Source: Bacillota bacterium (GTDB lineage Bacteria; Bacillota; Clostridia; Oscillospirales; Ruminococcaceae). Taken from it: a stretch of 27,225 bases of DNA. A program made the translations under genes and the position numbers. The notes beneath the pieces are model-generated. The model did no database searches and was not told the origin of the DNA. It saw nothing but the letters and a program-made list of their open reading frames with translations. Each line of letters starts with the position of its first letter. Within the stretch, counting starts at the first letter, position 1. Shown here piece after piece: positions 15,816 to 22,569 of the stretch. The stretch spans positions 1 through 27,225 of the forward strand of contig JAEWXO010000039.1 of NCBI GenBank assembly GCA_023458875.1, written 5' to 3'.

Positions 15816-16919
15816 ATGGGATTCTCTATGGAAACAGCTGATGCTCAGCAAATAAAAGTTCGGGTTGCCGCAGAAATTCTGCCTACTGAACCGGAAAAAT
15901 CAGAACTGTTGAATATGACTAAAATAAATACAGAAGCAATTATTAATCTTGACCTGAGCTCTCTTGAGGAACGTCACCGTATTTTAAAATCAATTGATGA
16001 TTTCGGCATGGAAACGATGAAAATGTCCGCAGATAAAAACACGATTCTTCAGTCAAAATTTATGGGGATAGATAATATCTGGGGAGGAAGCAGCAGCATT
16101 ATTTCCGGACTGTTATCACTTAAGACAGAAATGAAAAAGATTGATCCCGGTGATATTGATTTTGCTGCATCAGGTATCATGGGGAAAATATTCAACCCTG
16201 CAAAAGCATATTTTGAAAAATATCGCAGGGTGGACGAAAGTATTGAAAATATTATCCGCATACTTGAAAACGGAAGATCAATACTCAAAAACGATAATAT
16301 CACTCTTGAAATAGAAGAAATGTCACTGAAAAAAATAACATCAAGGCTCAGCAAAGAAATTGAACTCGGAGTACAGATGAATGATGAAATAACAAACATC
16401 CTTCAGAATTCATCTTCTAACAATATTTCACAAGAAAAATTTAAATTTATTTCTGAAGAAATACTTTATCCTTTACAGCAGCGACTTCATGATCTTAATC
16501 AGCTTCTTATAGTAAATCAGCAGGGAATAGTTTCAATAGAGGCCCTGATAAAAAACAACAAAGAGCTGATAAGAGGAATTGACCGCGCAAAGACCGTAAC
16601 AATAACAGCACTGAAAACAGCAGTAATTGTCGCAGGTTCAATTTACAACCAAAAGCTTGTTTTAAAAAAAATCCAGTCACTCGGTAAAATGACTGACAGT
16701 ATGATGACAGGAACAGCGTCTCTGTTAAACCAGCAGGGAACAGCAATAGCACAGTCAGCAGCCAGCGCAGGCTCTGTATCAATCGAGTCACTTAAAACAG
16801 CATTTGAAGAAACATTTCAGGCACTGGACGTTATAAGCGGCTACAGAACACAGGCACTTGAAAGCATGGATACCGCAGTCCACGAATTCCAGATGCTTAA
16901 AGATGCAAATTATAAATAA
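15816..16919 (+). CDS. telA: TelA family (toxic anion resistance) protein
   Basis: 367 residues, typical for TelA/YaaN/YceH proteins. The diagnostic C-terminal part is clear: a GIDRAKTVTITALKTAV stretch near 254-270, YNQKLVLKKI at 277-286, LLNQQGTAIA near 303-312, and an ending with FEETFQALDVISGYRTQAL. It is all-helical and likely cytoplasmic. TelA was named from plasmid tellurite-resistance loci, but chromosomal copies in Firmicutes are linked to antimicrobial and nisin tolerance, so the true role is envelope or anion stress. It begins 14 bp after the VWA gene. No clear terminator follows; element copy E lies 23 bp downstream. Confidence 0.87.
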   Translation: MGFSMETADAQQIKVRVAAEILPTEPEKSELLNMTKINTEAIINLDLSSLEERHRILKSIDDFGMETMKMSADKNTILQSKFMGIDNIWGGSSSIISGLLSLKTEMKKIDPGDIDFAASGIMGKIFNPAKAYFEKYRRVDESIENIIRILENGRSILKNDNITLEIEEMSLKKITSRLSKEIELGVQMNDEITNILQNSSSNNISQEKFKFISEEILYPLQQRLHDLNQLLIVNQQGIVSIEALIKNNKELIRGIDRAKTVTITALKTAVIVAGSIYNQKLVLKKIQSLGKMTDSMMTGTASLLNQQGTAIAQSAASAGSVSIESLKTAFEETFQALDVISGYRTQALESMDTAVHEFQMLKDANYK

Positions 16920-16942
16920 TTAAGTGATGCATATGTGTGAGC

Positions 16943-17000
16943 GAAGGTTAGAGGCGCGACCACAAAGCCCGGTCGATTCGTGCCGACCCGAAATCCCTGC
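16943..17000 (+). repeat. Structured intergenic element, copy E (58 nt)
   Basis: Starts GAAGGTTAGAGG, core CGACC-acaaagccc-GGTCG, ends CGAAATCCCTGC. It is almost the same as copy A over the first 38 nt. The 3' part can also form GGTCG with CGACC (16971-16975 with 16984-16988), an alternative to the inner hairpin. CATATGTGT just upstream (16930-16938) is shared with the region upstream of copy B. Confidence 0.75.
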
Positions 17001-17068
17001 TTGTAACCGTCAAATATAACGTGTCTTTTAAAAGATTTCAGATCATGATATCATAGTTTTAGAAAAAA

Positions 17069-17096
17069 GTAGCGAGAATCGCACGATTTTCACTAC
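17069..17096. repeat. Imperfect palindrome upstream of IS66 tnpA, possible IS end
   Basis: GTAGCGAGAATCG at 17069-17081 faces CGATTTTCACTAC at 17084-17096 (one mismatch, one G-U). It lies 27 bp before the tnpA start, where the left terminal inverted repeat of an IS66-family element is expected. The matching right end is not in the window, so this is tentative. Confidence 0.35.
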
Positions 17097-17122
17097 ATCC
17101 AAAAATTCTAGGAAGTGATAAA

Positions 17123-17500
17123 ATGACGGATAAACAGAGATACCAGGCAGAGCACTGGAAGCTTTTAATTGAAGACGAAACCAGAAATGAAATGAAATTA
17201 AAGGACTGGTTAAAACTTCGAGGTATAACTAAAGACGCATATTACTACTGGCTCCATAAGTTTCAGAGAGAAAATATTGATACAGCTCTTAATGAGTTAC
17301 CAGCACAGATTCAGCAGATGCCTTCATTTGTGGAAATTCCAAAACCTGAAGCAGTACCTCTTCCTGAACGTGTAATCACAGAGTCGGAAGCTCATCCGGC
17401 TGCAGTAATAAGGACCAGCCAGATGCAAATCGAACTATTCTCGAATGCATCTGCAGATATGGTATGCGAGATTCCCGTGGTTTACGTTGAGTTCGGCTGA
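17123..17500 (+). pseudogene. tnpA: IS66-family TnpA (orf1), C-terminally truncated
   Basis: 125 residues from an ATG preceded by AGGAAGTG. The N-terminal half is typical of IS66 TnpA: HWKLLIEDETRNEMKLKDWL, then a helix-turn-helix-like GITKDAYYYWLHKFQ. The C-terminal IELFSNASADMV at about 102-113 is where these proteins normally approach their end. The last ~12 residues do not look like the family, and base composition changes at about 17470. The tnpB and tnpC genes that should follow are absent. The IS66 copy has therefore been cut by the junction with the region to the right. Confidence 0.8.
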
Positions 17501-17807
17501 TGACGCAGCGTGTTATATACAGTTCATCTGCGCCCTGTGCGAAACGGCAAAGGAGAAAAAACGCATTACAGCGACAAGACCCGAGTTCTTCGAGAATGAA
17601 AAGTTCGCCATGCGCGTGTGGCTCATCGGTTTGGGACTCTCCGGGAAAGAGCATAAAAATTGCAGGGCTTTGATGATGCGTGGACTTTCGGGGGATGCGG
17701 CGTGGAGATACTCGAAACCGGAAAAGAAATCGGTTGAGACAGAAGCCGTTGCCGCTGATGTTGACGCCCCAACTGCCGCTGGAAGTGAGGTGCAGATCGA
17801 TGAATAA
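17445..17807 (+). pseudogene. Hypothetical protein, 5' end lost at the island junction
   Basis: The open frame begins at an ATG inside the IS66 tnpA sequence, but only the part from about 17490 looks genuine. About 100 native residues remain, containing EKKRITATRPEFFENEKFAM and RVWLIGLGLSGKEHK, and a low-complexity Ala/Glu-rich tail. It is hydrophilic, with no signal peptide. I recognise no domain. Its last 8 bases overlap the start of the DUF4314/DUF5049 gene, so the two were translationally coupled in the source element, probably a phage. Any product now would be a chimera with a few out-of-frame IS residues. Confidence 0.5.
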
Positions 17808-18195
17808 AATCCCGACCCGTAATGAACTGCTGGAAAAATACCCACCCGGTACAATTGTTGAGCTGACCGCGCCGCTGCATGACCCGTATGTCAAAACCCT
17901 GACTACCGGTGCAAGAGCGGAAATCAAAGGTGCGGACGATTACGGCAACCTGCTCTGCCGCTGGCACGACGGCTCGACGCTGAACATTGTTCCCGGCGAT
18001 GAATTTAAGATAGTCGGCAAATTCACCGACGAAATGAGGGTTCAACTGCTCGAAATCCGCGATAGCGGTGTGACAAATATGTTCGATATCAACACGGTTC
18101 GGCGCATTGCATTTGAAAAAGGCTGGTTTGAATTGACCAATTTTCTGAAAACCTGCCGCGATATATACGCATGGTGGGTACTCAAAGGCGAATAA
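17800..18195 (+). CDS. Phage-type DUF4314 + DUF5049 protein
   Basis: 131 residues from the ATG at 17800; an upstream in-frame ATG at 17680 only reads across the previous gene. Residues 5-65 form a small beta-barrel-like DUF4314 domain (YPPGTIVELTAPLHDPY, CRWHDGSTLNIVPGDEF). Residues ~78-125 match DUF5049 (EIRDSGVTNMFDINTVRRIAF). Both occur in Firmicutes phages, often near the packaging genes, and their biochemical role is unknown. An HNH endonuclease gene follows at 18734, another packaging-region marker. Confidence 0.75.
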   Translation: MNKIPTRNELLEKYPPGTIVELTAPLHDPYVKTLTTGARAEIKGADDYGNLLCRWHDGSTLNIVPGDEFKIVGKFTDEMRVQLLEIRDSGVTNMFDINTVRRIAFEKGWFELTNFLKTCRDIYAWWVLKGE

Positions 18196-18313
18196 TCCCC
18201 GGCAAATTTAATAAAGCATGGCTCCTGCTCCGGCAGGGCTGTTGCTCTCTCATAAATACAGATATATGTTCATATCATTTAAAGACCCCCTTTTTGCAAG
18301 GAGGAGTTTTGCT

Positions 18314-18712
18314 ATGTCACAATTTTTAAGTGATGATGAAATCAAAACGATTAATGCTTTCTCTACCATTTGGCAGAAGAATTATGATTGATATGAATGG
18401 CACAAGCAATATAACTTTGAAGAAGGCGAAAAGGATGGTAATGACCCGTCTGAATATTCGGCTCTGAGCGAAGAACAGAAAACGGAACTCCGTGACTGGA
18501 TTGATTACGCATTTAAATCTGCTGATGATTATATTTGTCCTGATAGCAGCTATAGCTTGAAGCACATTTTTGAGCGCGACCAAAGCAGCTTTTATATTAC
18601 AAACGGTCAGTTTAAAGGTGCGATGATTCATTATGGTTTTGACCCGGTGAATCCGCGTGAAATAAACAGTTATTACCGTGTAAAAATGAACAAAGAGTTG
18701 CTGGAAAAATGA
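18314..18712 (+). pseudogene. Phage hypothetical protein with an in-frame TGA at codon 26
   Basis: AAGGAGG and an ATG at 18314 start a frame that meets TGA at 18389-18391 and then runs 106 more codons to TGA at 18710. The downstream part is clearly coding: YEWHKQYNFEEGEKDG, EQKTELRDWIDYAF, SYSLKHIFE and SFYITNGQFKGAMIHYGFDP. The last two look like a small phage protein family with a conserved SY-LKH motif and a -ITN--FK-A- motif. The simplest reading is a TGG (Trp) to TGA mutation in a decaying gene. Suppression or recoding is possible but has no support here. Function is unknown. Confidence 0.7.
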
Positions 18713-18733
18713 GATGAGAAGGAACCCCTGCCT

Positions 18734-19093
18734 ATGCCGCTAAAACCACTTAAACCTTGCAAATATCCCGGCTGCCCCGCGCTTATCCGAGAAGGTAGCT
18801 ATTGCCCAAAACATAAATCAATCGCCAACCGGGATTATTACCGATACAACCGTGATCCTGATTTCCGTCAGCGTAACGGACGGCAGTGGGTAAAAATCCG
18901 AAATGCGTACATAAGCAAGCATCCCTTGTGCGAAGAGTGCGAAAAAGCAGGGCGGTTGGTACCAGCCAAAGAGGTTCATCACAAAATTCCGCTGGCTTCT
19001 GGCGGCACAAACGTCGAAGAGAATCTGCAAGCACTGTGCAAACCCTGCCACTCACAACACACGCTTGAAGAAACTCGCCGCAAACTATATTAA
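18734..19093 (+). CDS. HNH endonuclease (phage type)
   Basis: 119 residues. The HNH core is VHHKIPLASGG at 81-91 (His82, His83), Asn94/Asn97 and LCKPCHSQHT at 101-110. Zinc-binding pairs Cys66/Cys69 and Cys102/Cys105 frame it. An extra N-terminal Cys/His cluster (Cys9, Cys14, Cys24, His27) is common in phage versions. These enzymes nick or cut DNA and, when encoded beside terminase genes, assist genome packaging. The terminase itself is missing here. A terminator follows at once. Confidence 0.9.
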   Translation: MPLKPLKPCKYPGCPALIREGSYCPKHKSIANRDYYRYNRDPDFRQRNGRQWVKIRNAYISKHPLCEECEKAGRLVPAKEVHHKIPLASGGTNVEENLQALCKPCHSQHTLEETRRKLY

Positions 19094-19096
19094 AGG

Positions 19097-19123
19097 CTCC
19101 GATGCAAATCAGCGGAGTTTTTT
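19097..19123 (+). terminator. Terminator after the HNH gene
   Basis: CTCCG (19097-19101) pairs with CGGAG (19113-19117), followed by T6 at 19118-19123. Confidence 0.75.
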
Positions 19124-19158
19124 GTTTGCACCAAACAATGCATTAGCTTTGTTTTCAC

Positions 19159-19187
19159 TTGCAACTACTGTCTAAATGTGTTATAAT
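19159..19187 (+). promoter_or_regulatory. Strong sigma-A promoter before the HTH gene
   Basis: TTGCAA at 19159-19164, a 17-bp spacer and a perfect TATAAT at 19182-19187, 38 bp before the ATG at 19226. It is the only obvious promoter ahead of the cargo operon starting at 20178. Confidence 0.75.
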
Positions 19188-19225
19188 TCTATTGAGTATT
19201 ATGTAGACGGAGGCGGCGGCAAATA

Positions 19226-19408
19226 ATGAAGCAAATGATGAGCTACAAAAAGCTATGGAAACTTCTGATTGATAAGGATATAAAAAAACGCGATCTGATG
19301 GAGATAACCGGTATCAGCAATTTCACCATCAGCAAGATGAACCGGGGGGCGAATATCCAGACGGATATTCTGCTGCGGAGAATGTTGGCGAGGTATATAG
19401 AGCAGTAA
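19226..19408 (+). pseudogene. Small XRE/Cro-type HTH regulator, 3' end replaced
   Basis: The first ~50 residues match the compact Cro-type regulators of Firmicutes mobile elements (MSYKKLWKLLIDKDIKKRDL, then GISNFTISKMNRG and a DILLR stretch). Those proteins usually continue with an ICEALDC-like helix. Here homology stops after codon ~50 (near 19376) and ten unrelated residues lead to a stop. From the same point another frame carries a different conserved protein, so the gene was joined to other DNA. The GGAGG site at 19209 favours the ATG at 19226, though the ATG at 19238 is closer to the usual N-terminus. Confidence 0.65.
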
Positions 19409-20178
19409 TTCCTGCAGGTGCAAGATTATCCGATTCAAAAAACATGCTAGGTGCCGTGCGCGGTATGTTTCCGCAGGTAACAGATTTTCAGAAAAGAGAG
19501 TTCAAAAGTAGGAATCTTTCGCTGATTGAACGTGTGGGGAAAATATCACAGTTTAATGCAGAAATAATCGAGAATGAGGAATTACGCATCCGCAAATTGC
19601 AAACTCTTGAAGATTTGGAAGGTATATGTTCTGAGCTGCTTCAACAAGTGAACTTAACTATTACCGAAATCACAGAATCCAATTCAAAATCTGACTTTGA
19701 TAATTATAAGAAAACAGTATGTGAATTAGGAACGCTACTTAAATATCAAGAAGTGCTTTTAACGGTATTTGGAAAAATTAGCGATTTGACCTATTTACTT
19801 AATAAAGGTGTCGCATCTGTCGAGAATAGTTATTCACTTTATGAAAGTAATAAAAAACGCTCGATGAATATTCGCAATATTCTTGTGGGATGGCACAGCA
19901 ATCAAACCAAAGCATTAAATATTGATATCAACCAAAAGCGTAAATCCAAAGAAGGCTTTGATGCAGTGTTAGCAGATATTCCAGCTATCTTCGATGAAAA
20001 ATGGAAGTATACAGAGCTTGCTGACGATTTTGTTCAAAAAATCACTGCTCAATCACAGAGTGAGATTTCCTTGTTACCGGAACCTGAAGCCATCTATGAA
20101 AAAGATGTTCAGGTGATTATCAAACAAGGAAGATATTATTATCTTCCGGAAGTTACAGTAAAACAGGAGGCTCATTAA
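19381..20178 (+). pseudogene. 5'-truncated helical protein of unknown function
   Basis: The conserved-looking frame starts upstream of its first ATG (19444), with NVGEVYRAVIPAGARLSDSK read from about 19381, continuous with the ATG-initiated part. It therefore lost its own 5' end where it joins the HTH gene. About 266 codons remain. After GAVRGMF the sequence jumps into a long helical region (about 25-150) rich in Glu/Lys/Leu, then a C-terminal part ending in KQGRYYYLPEVTVKQ. From memory, related proteins have a glycine-rich hydrophobic segment after GAVRG; it appears to be missing here. No enzymatic motif is visible. Its TAA overlaps the next ATG by one base (TAATG). Confidence 0.5.
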
Positions 20179-20624
20179 TGCTGTATACTGAAATGACAAA
20201 AACGGCTCTGCGGATTGCCTACGATGCCCACCACGGACAAACGGATAAAACCGGTCTTCCCTATATTTATCACCCGCTTCATCTTGCCGAACATATCGGT
20301 GACGATGAGGTTCTGATTGCAACAGCTCTATTGCATGATATTGTTGAGGATACCCCGCTGACCTTTGAGGATTTAAGCGCGACGGGTATGTCCGATGAAG
20401 TGATTGCTGCATTAAGACTTCTGACCCACGATGAGTCCGTGCCTTATATGGATTATGTTCGCAACATAAAAAATAGCGGCAGCAAAACCGCTATTGCTGT
20501 GAAGAAAGCAGACTTAATCCATAATTCCAATACCTGGCGGCTGGTTGCGCTGGATGAAAAAGCAAAGGTGCGAATAGAAAAATACAGAGCGGCTTTAGAA
20601 CTGCTAGGCGCCCCGGAGGACTAA
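20178..20624 (+). CDS. HD-domain hydrolase, SpoT/Mesh1-like
   Basis: 148 residues with the (p)ppGpp hydrolase type of HD domain: HHGQTDKTGLPYIYHPLHLA at 18-37, the metal-binding pair His53-Asp54 in LLHDIVED, and KKADLIHNSN at 109-118 with Asp112. Stand-alone small alarmone hydrolases and related nucleotide phosphohydrolases have this size; the true substrate is not shown. It starts within TAATG of the preceding gene with AGGAGG upstream, and opens the run of closely packed cargo genes. Confidence 0.85.
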   Translation: MLYTEMTKTALRIAYDAHHGQTDKTGLPYIYHPLHLAEHIGDDEVLIATALLHDIVEDTPLTFEDLSATGMSDEVIAALRLLTHDESVPYMDYVRNIKNSGSKTAIAVKKADLIHNSNTWRLVALDEKAKVRIEKYRAALELLGAPED

Positions 20625-20629
20625 TTATT

Positions 20630-21040
20630 ATGATTCGTGAAATTGTAAGGGGCGAAGCGATATTCGCCCAAAAAGCGGAACTTGCAACGGCATCCGATTT
20701 ATCGGTTGCTGAGGATTTGCTGGATACACTGAACGCCAACCGTGAAATCTGTGTGGGCATGGCGGCAAATATGATTGGTGTTAATAAACGGATTATTGTC
20801 TTTGATAGCGACGGTAAACATGAAGTGATGTTCAATCCGCAGATTATCAATCAATCGGAGCCGTACACCGCCGAGGAGGGCTGCCTTTCGCTTGCCGGAA
20901 CCCGTAAAACAAAGCGGTTCAAGTCCATCAAAGTACAATATCAAAACGTCGAGTTTCAGACCCGCATCAAGACGTACAAAGGACACACCGCACAGATTAT
21001 CCAGCATGAAATCGACCACTGCGACGGGATTGTTATATAG
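20630..21040 (+). CDS. Peptide deformylase-like protein
   Basis: 136 residues with the deformylase motifs EEGCLSL (metal ligand Cys85) and QHEIDH (His126, catalytic Glu127, His130), so a metal-dependent N-formyl-methionine deformylase activity is possible. Motif 1, normally G-x-G-L-A-A-x-Q, reads VGMAANMIG here, placing Met48 where the oxyanion-binding Gln is expected. This variant occurs in a shorter Clostridia subfamily as far as I recall, and it may act on other formylated substrates. It starts 5 bp after the HD gene with GGAGG. A housekeeping def should exist elsewhere. Confidence 0.85.
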   Translation: MIREIVRGEAIFAQKAELATASDLSVAEDLLDTLNANREICVGMAANMIGVNKRIIVFDSDGKHEVMFNPQIINQSEPYTAEEGCLSLAGTRKTKRFKSIKVQYQNVEFQTRIKTYKGHTAQIIQHEIDHCDGIVI

Positions 21041-21136
21041 AAAATCGTCAATAGTAGCATAGCCGCGTGCTTTATGGTTCAGAGTGGTTGATGAAATACA
21101 AATTGGAAAAATATAAAAACAATAAGGAATAATACT

Positions 21137-21604
21137 ATGACAAAAACAAACGCCATGCGTTTACTTGAAGCAGCCGAAATTACGTTCTATCCGAAAGAAT
21201 ACAACGTATCCGACGGCGAAGTATCCGGCACAGCCGTTGCCGCAAAGCTCGGTCAGGAGACGGAGCGGGTTTTCAAAACCCTTGTGACCGAAGGTAAAAA
21301 TACCGGACTAAATGTGTTTGTTATCCCGGTTAACGCGGAACTTGACCTGAAAAAAGCCGCAACCACCGCCGGGGACAAGTATGTTGAGATGATAAAGTCC
21401 CGCGAACTTCTGCCTAAAACCGGCTATATTCACGGTGGCTGTTCGCCTGTTGGCATGAAAAAACTGTACCCGACATTCATAGACGAAACGGCACAGCTTT
21501 TTGATACCATATTTGTGAGTGGCGGCAAAATCGGCTTGCAGGTGGAAGTTGCACCTTGTGATTTACTGACGATCACAGAAGCGAAATACTGTGATTGCGT
21601 CTAG
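21137..21604 (+). CDS. ybaK: Cys-tRNA(Pro)/misacyl-tRNA deacylase YbaK/EbsC
   Basis: 155 residues, the full family length. It hydrolyses Cys-tRNA(Pro) formed by prolyl-tRNA synthetase error. The family landmarks are VAAKLGQETERVFKTLV near 34-50, VIPVNAELDLKKAA near 62-75, the Gly-rich GYIHGGCSPVGMKK at 96-109, and the ending SGGKIGLQVEVAP. A 96-bp gap separates it from the deformylase-like gene, the widest in the run, with AAGGAA before the ATG; no promoter or terminator is evident in the gap. Confidence 0.92.
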   Translation: MTKTNAMRLLEAAEITFYPKEYNVSDGEVSGTAVAAKLGQETERVFKTLVTEGKNTGLNVFVIPVNAELDLKKAATTAGDKYVEMIKSRELLPKTGYIHGGCSPVGMKKLYPTFIDETAQLFDTIFVSGGKIGLQVEVAPCDLLTITEAKYCDCV

Positions 21605-21625
21605 AAGTTAAAAACAGGAGGAAAA

Positions 21626-22201
21626 ATGACTATGCCTAACAATACAATTGATTCGATTATGACCCGCTATTCCTGCCGTGCGTTCAAAGACGAATTGCCG
21701 TCTGATGAAGATTTGCAAACGATCGCGAAAGCCGCGCTCGCATCGCCCAGCGGAATGAACCGCCAGCTTTGGCGCGTTGTCGTTGTCAAAAACAAAGCAC
21801 TCATCGAAGAAATGGATGCGGAGGGAATGAAAATTCTTGCTTCCTTCCCCGATCAATCCGCCTACGAGCGCATTATGAGCCGTGGCGGAAAGCTGTTCTA
21901 TAACGCGCCGTGCATGATTGTCGTGCCGATTAAAGAAGCTGTTCCCAAAGGTGCGGAGCTTTTTGACTGCGGCATTATGTCCGAAAACATCGCGCTTGCA
22001 GCAACATCGCTGGGCATTGACAGCCTTATTTGCGGATTTGCGACGTTCAGCTTTGCCGGTGACAAAGGCGCATATTTTAAAAAACGGCTCAAATTTCCCG
22101 AGGGTTATGAAATCGGCATTGCCGTCCTATTAGGTTATGCGGCAAATCCCGGAGGCAAGCCTCATGAGCTTGATATGGATAAACTAAGTTTTGTGGAGTA
22201 A
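21626..22201 (+). CDS. Nitroreductase-family flavoprotein
   Basis: 191 residues, FMN-dependent nitroreductase fold: the N-terminal MTRYSCRAF motif with phosphate-contacting Arg residues, ALASPSGMNRQLWRVVVV near 33-50, and SENIALAATSLGIDSLIC near 119-136. These enzymes reduce nitro compounds, quinones or flavins with NAD(P)H; the physiological substrate is unknown. AGGAGG precedes the ATG at 21626; an ATG two codons later is an alternative start. Five bases separate it from the next gene. Confidence 0.92.
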   Translation: MTMPNNTIDSIMTRYSCRAFKDELPSDEDLQTIAKAALASPSGMNRQLWRVVVVKNKALIEEMDAEGMKILASFPDQSAYERIMSRGGKLFYNAPCMIVVPIKEAVPKGAELFDCGIMSENIALAATSLGIDSLICGFATFSFAGDKGAYFKKRLKFPEGYEIGIAVLLGYAANPGGKPHELDMDKLSFVE

Positions 22202-22206
22202 AGCCT

Positions 22207-22569
22207 ATGAACCGTCAAGAATTAATCGAACACTGCCTGACATTTCCTGGCGCGTATGAGGACTACCCATTTGATGAAATTGCGGATTACAATGCAACAG
22301 CTGTCATGCGGCATAGGAACACCCAAAAATCCTTTGCGCTGATTATGCGGCATAACGGTCAGCTTTATCTCAACCTAAAGTGTGATCCGTTGGAGGCGGA
22401 TTTTCTTCGTCAGGCATTCAAGGATGAAATCCCGGCGTATCACCAAAACAAGCAACACTGGAACACCATCATCATCGGTGGCGACGTGCCTGAAGAAGAA
22501 ATCAAGCGGCAGATTTTGAACAGCTTTGACTTAACCAAGCCAAAGGTGAGAAGGCGAAAAAATGTTTAA
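22207..22569 (+). CDS. MmcQ/YjbR family protein
   Basis: 120 residues matching the MmcQ/YjbR (DUF419) fold: LTFPGAYEDYPFDE near the N-terminus, FALIMRHNGQLYLNLKCDP at 43-61, and the C-terminal HWNTIIIGG segment. The fold resembles CyaY and is probably DNA- or nucleotide-binding; its function is not established. It overlaps the next gene by 8 bp. Confidence 0.88.
   Translation: MNRQELIEHCLTFPGAYEDYPFDEIADYNATAVMRHRNTQKSFALIMRHNGQLYLNLKCDPLEADFLRQAFKDEIPAYHQNKQHWNTIIIGGDVPEEEIKRQILNSFDLTKPKVRRRKNV

Noticed and set aside
13349..16919. Reading the XpaC/VWA/TelA operon as a tellurite-resistance ter operon
   Set aside because: No TerC, TerD-type or TerB proteins are present. The TelA name is historical and does not prove tellurite resistance.
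17376..18045. Minus-strand open frames across the left island junction
   Set aside because: They lie opposite family-recognised plus-strand genes and have no start signals; open only because of higher GC.
18389..18391. Selenocysteine codon
   Set aside because: The surrounding residues show no redox motif, no selenocysteine-insertion hairpin is evident just after the TGA, and the gene lies in an island with other lesions. A Trp-to-stop change is simpler.
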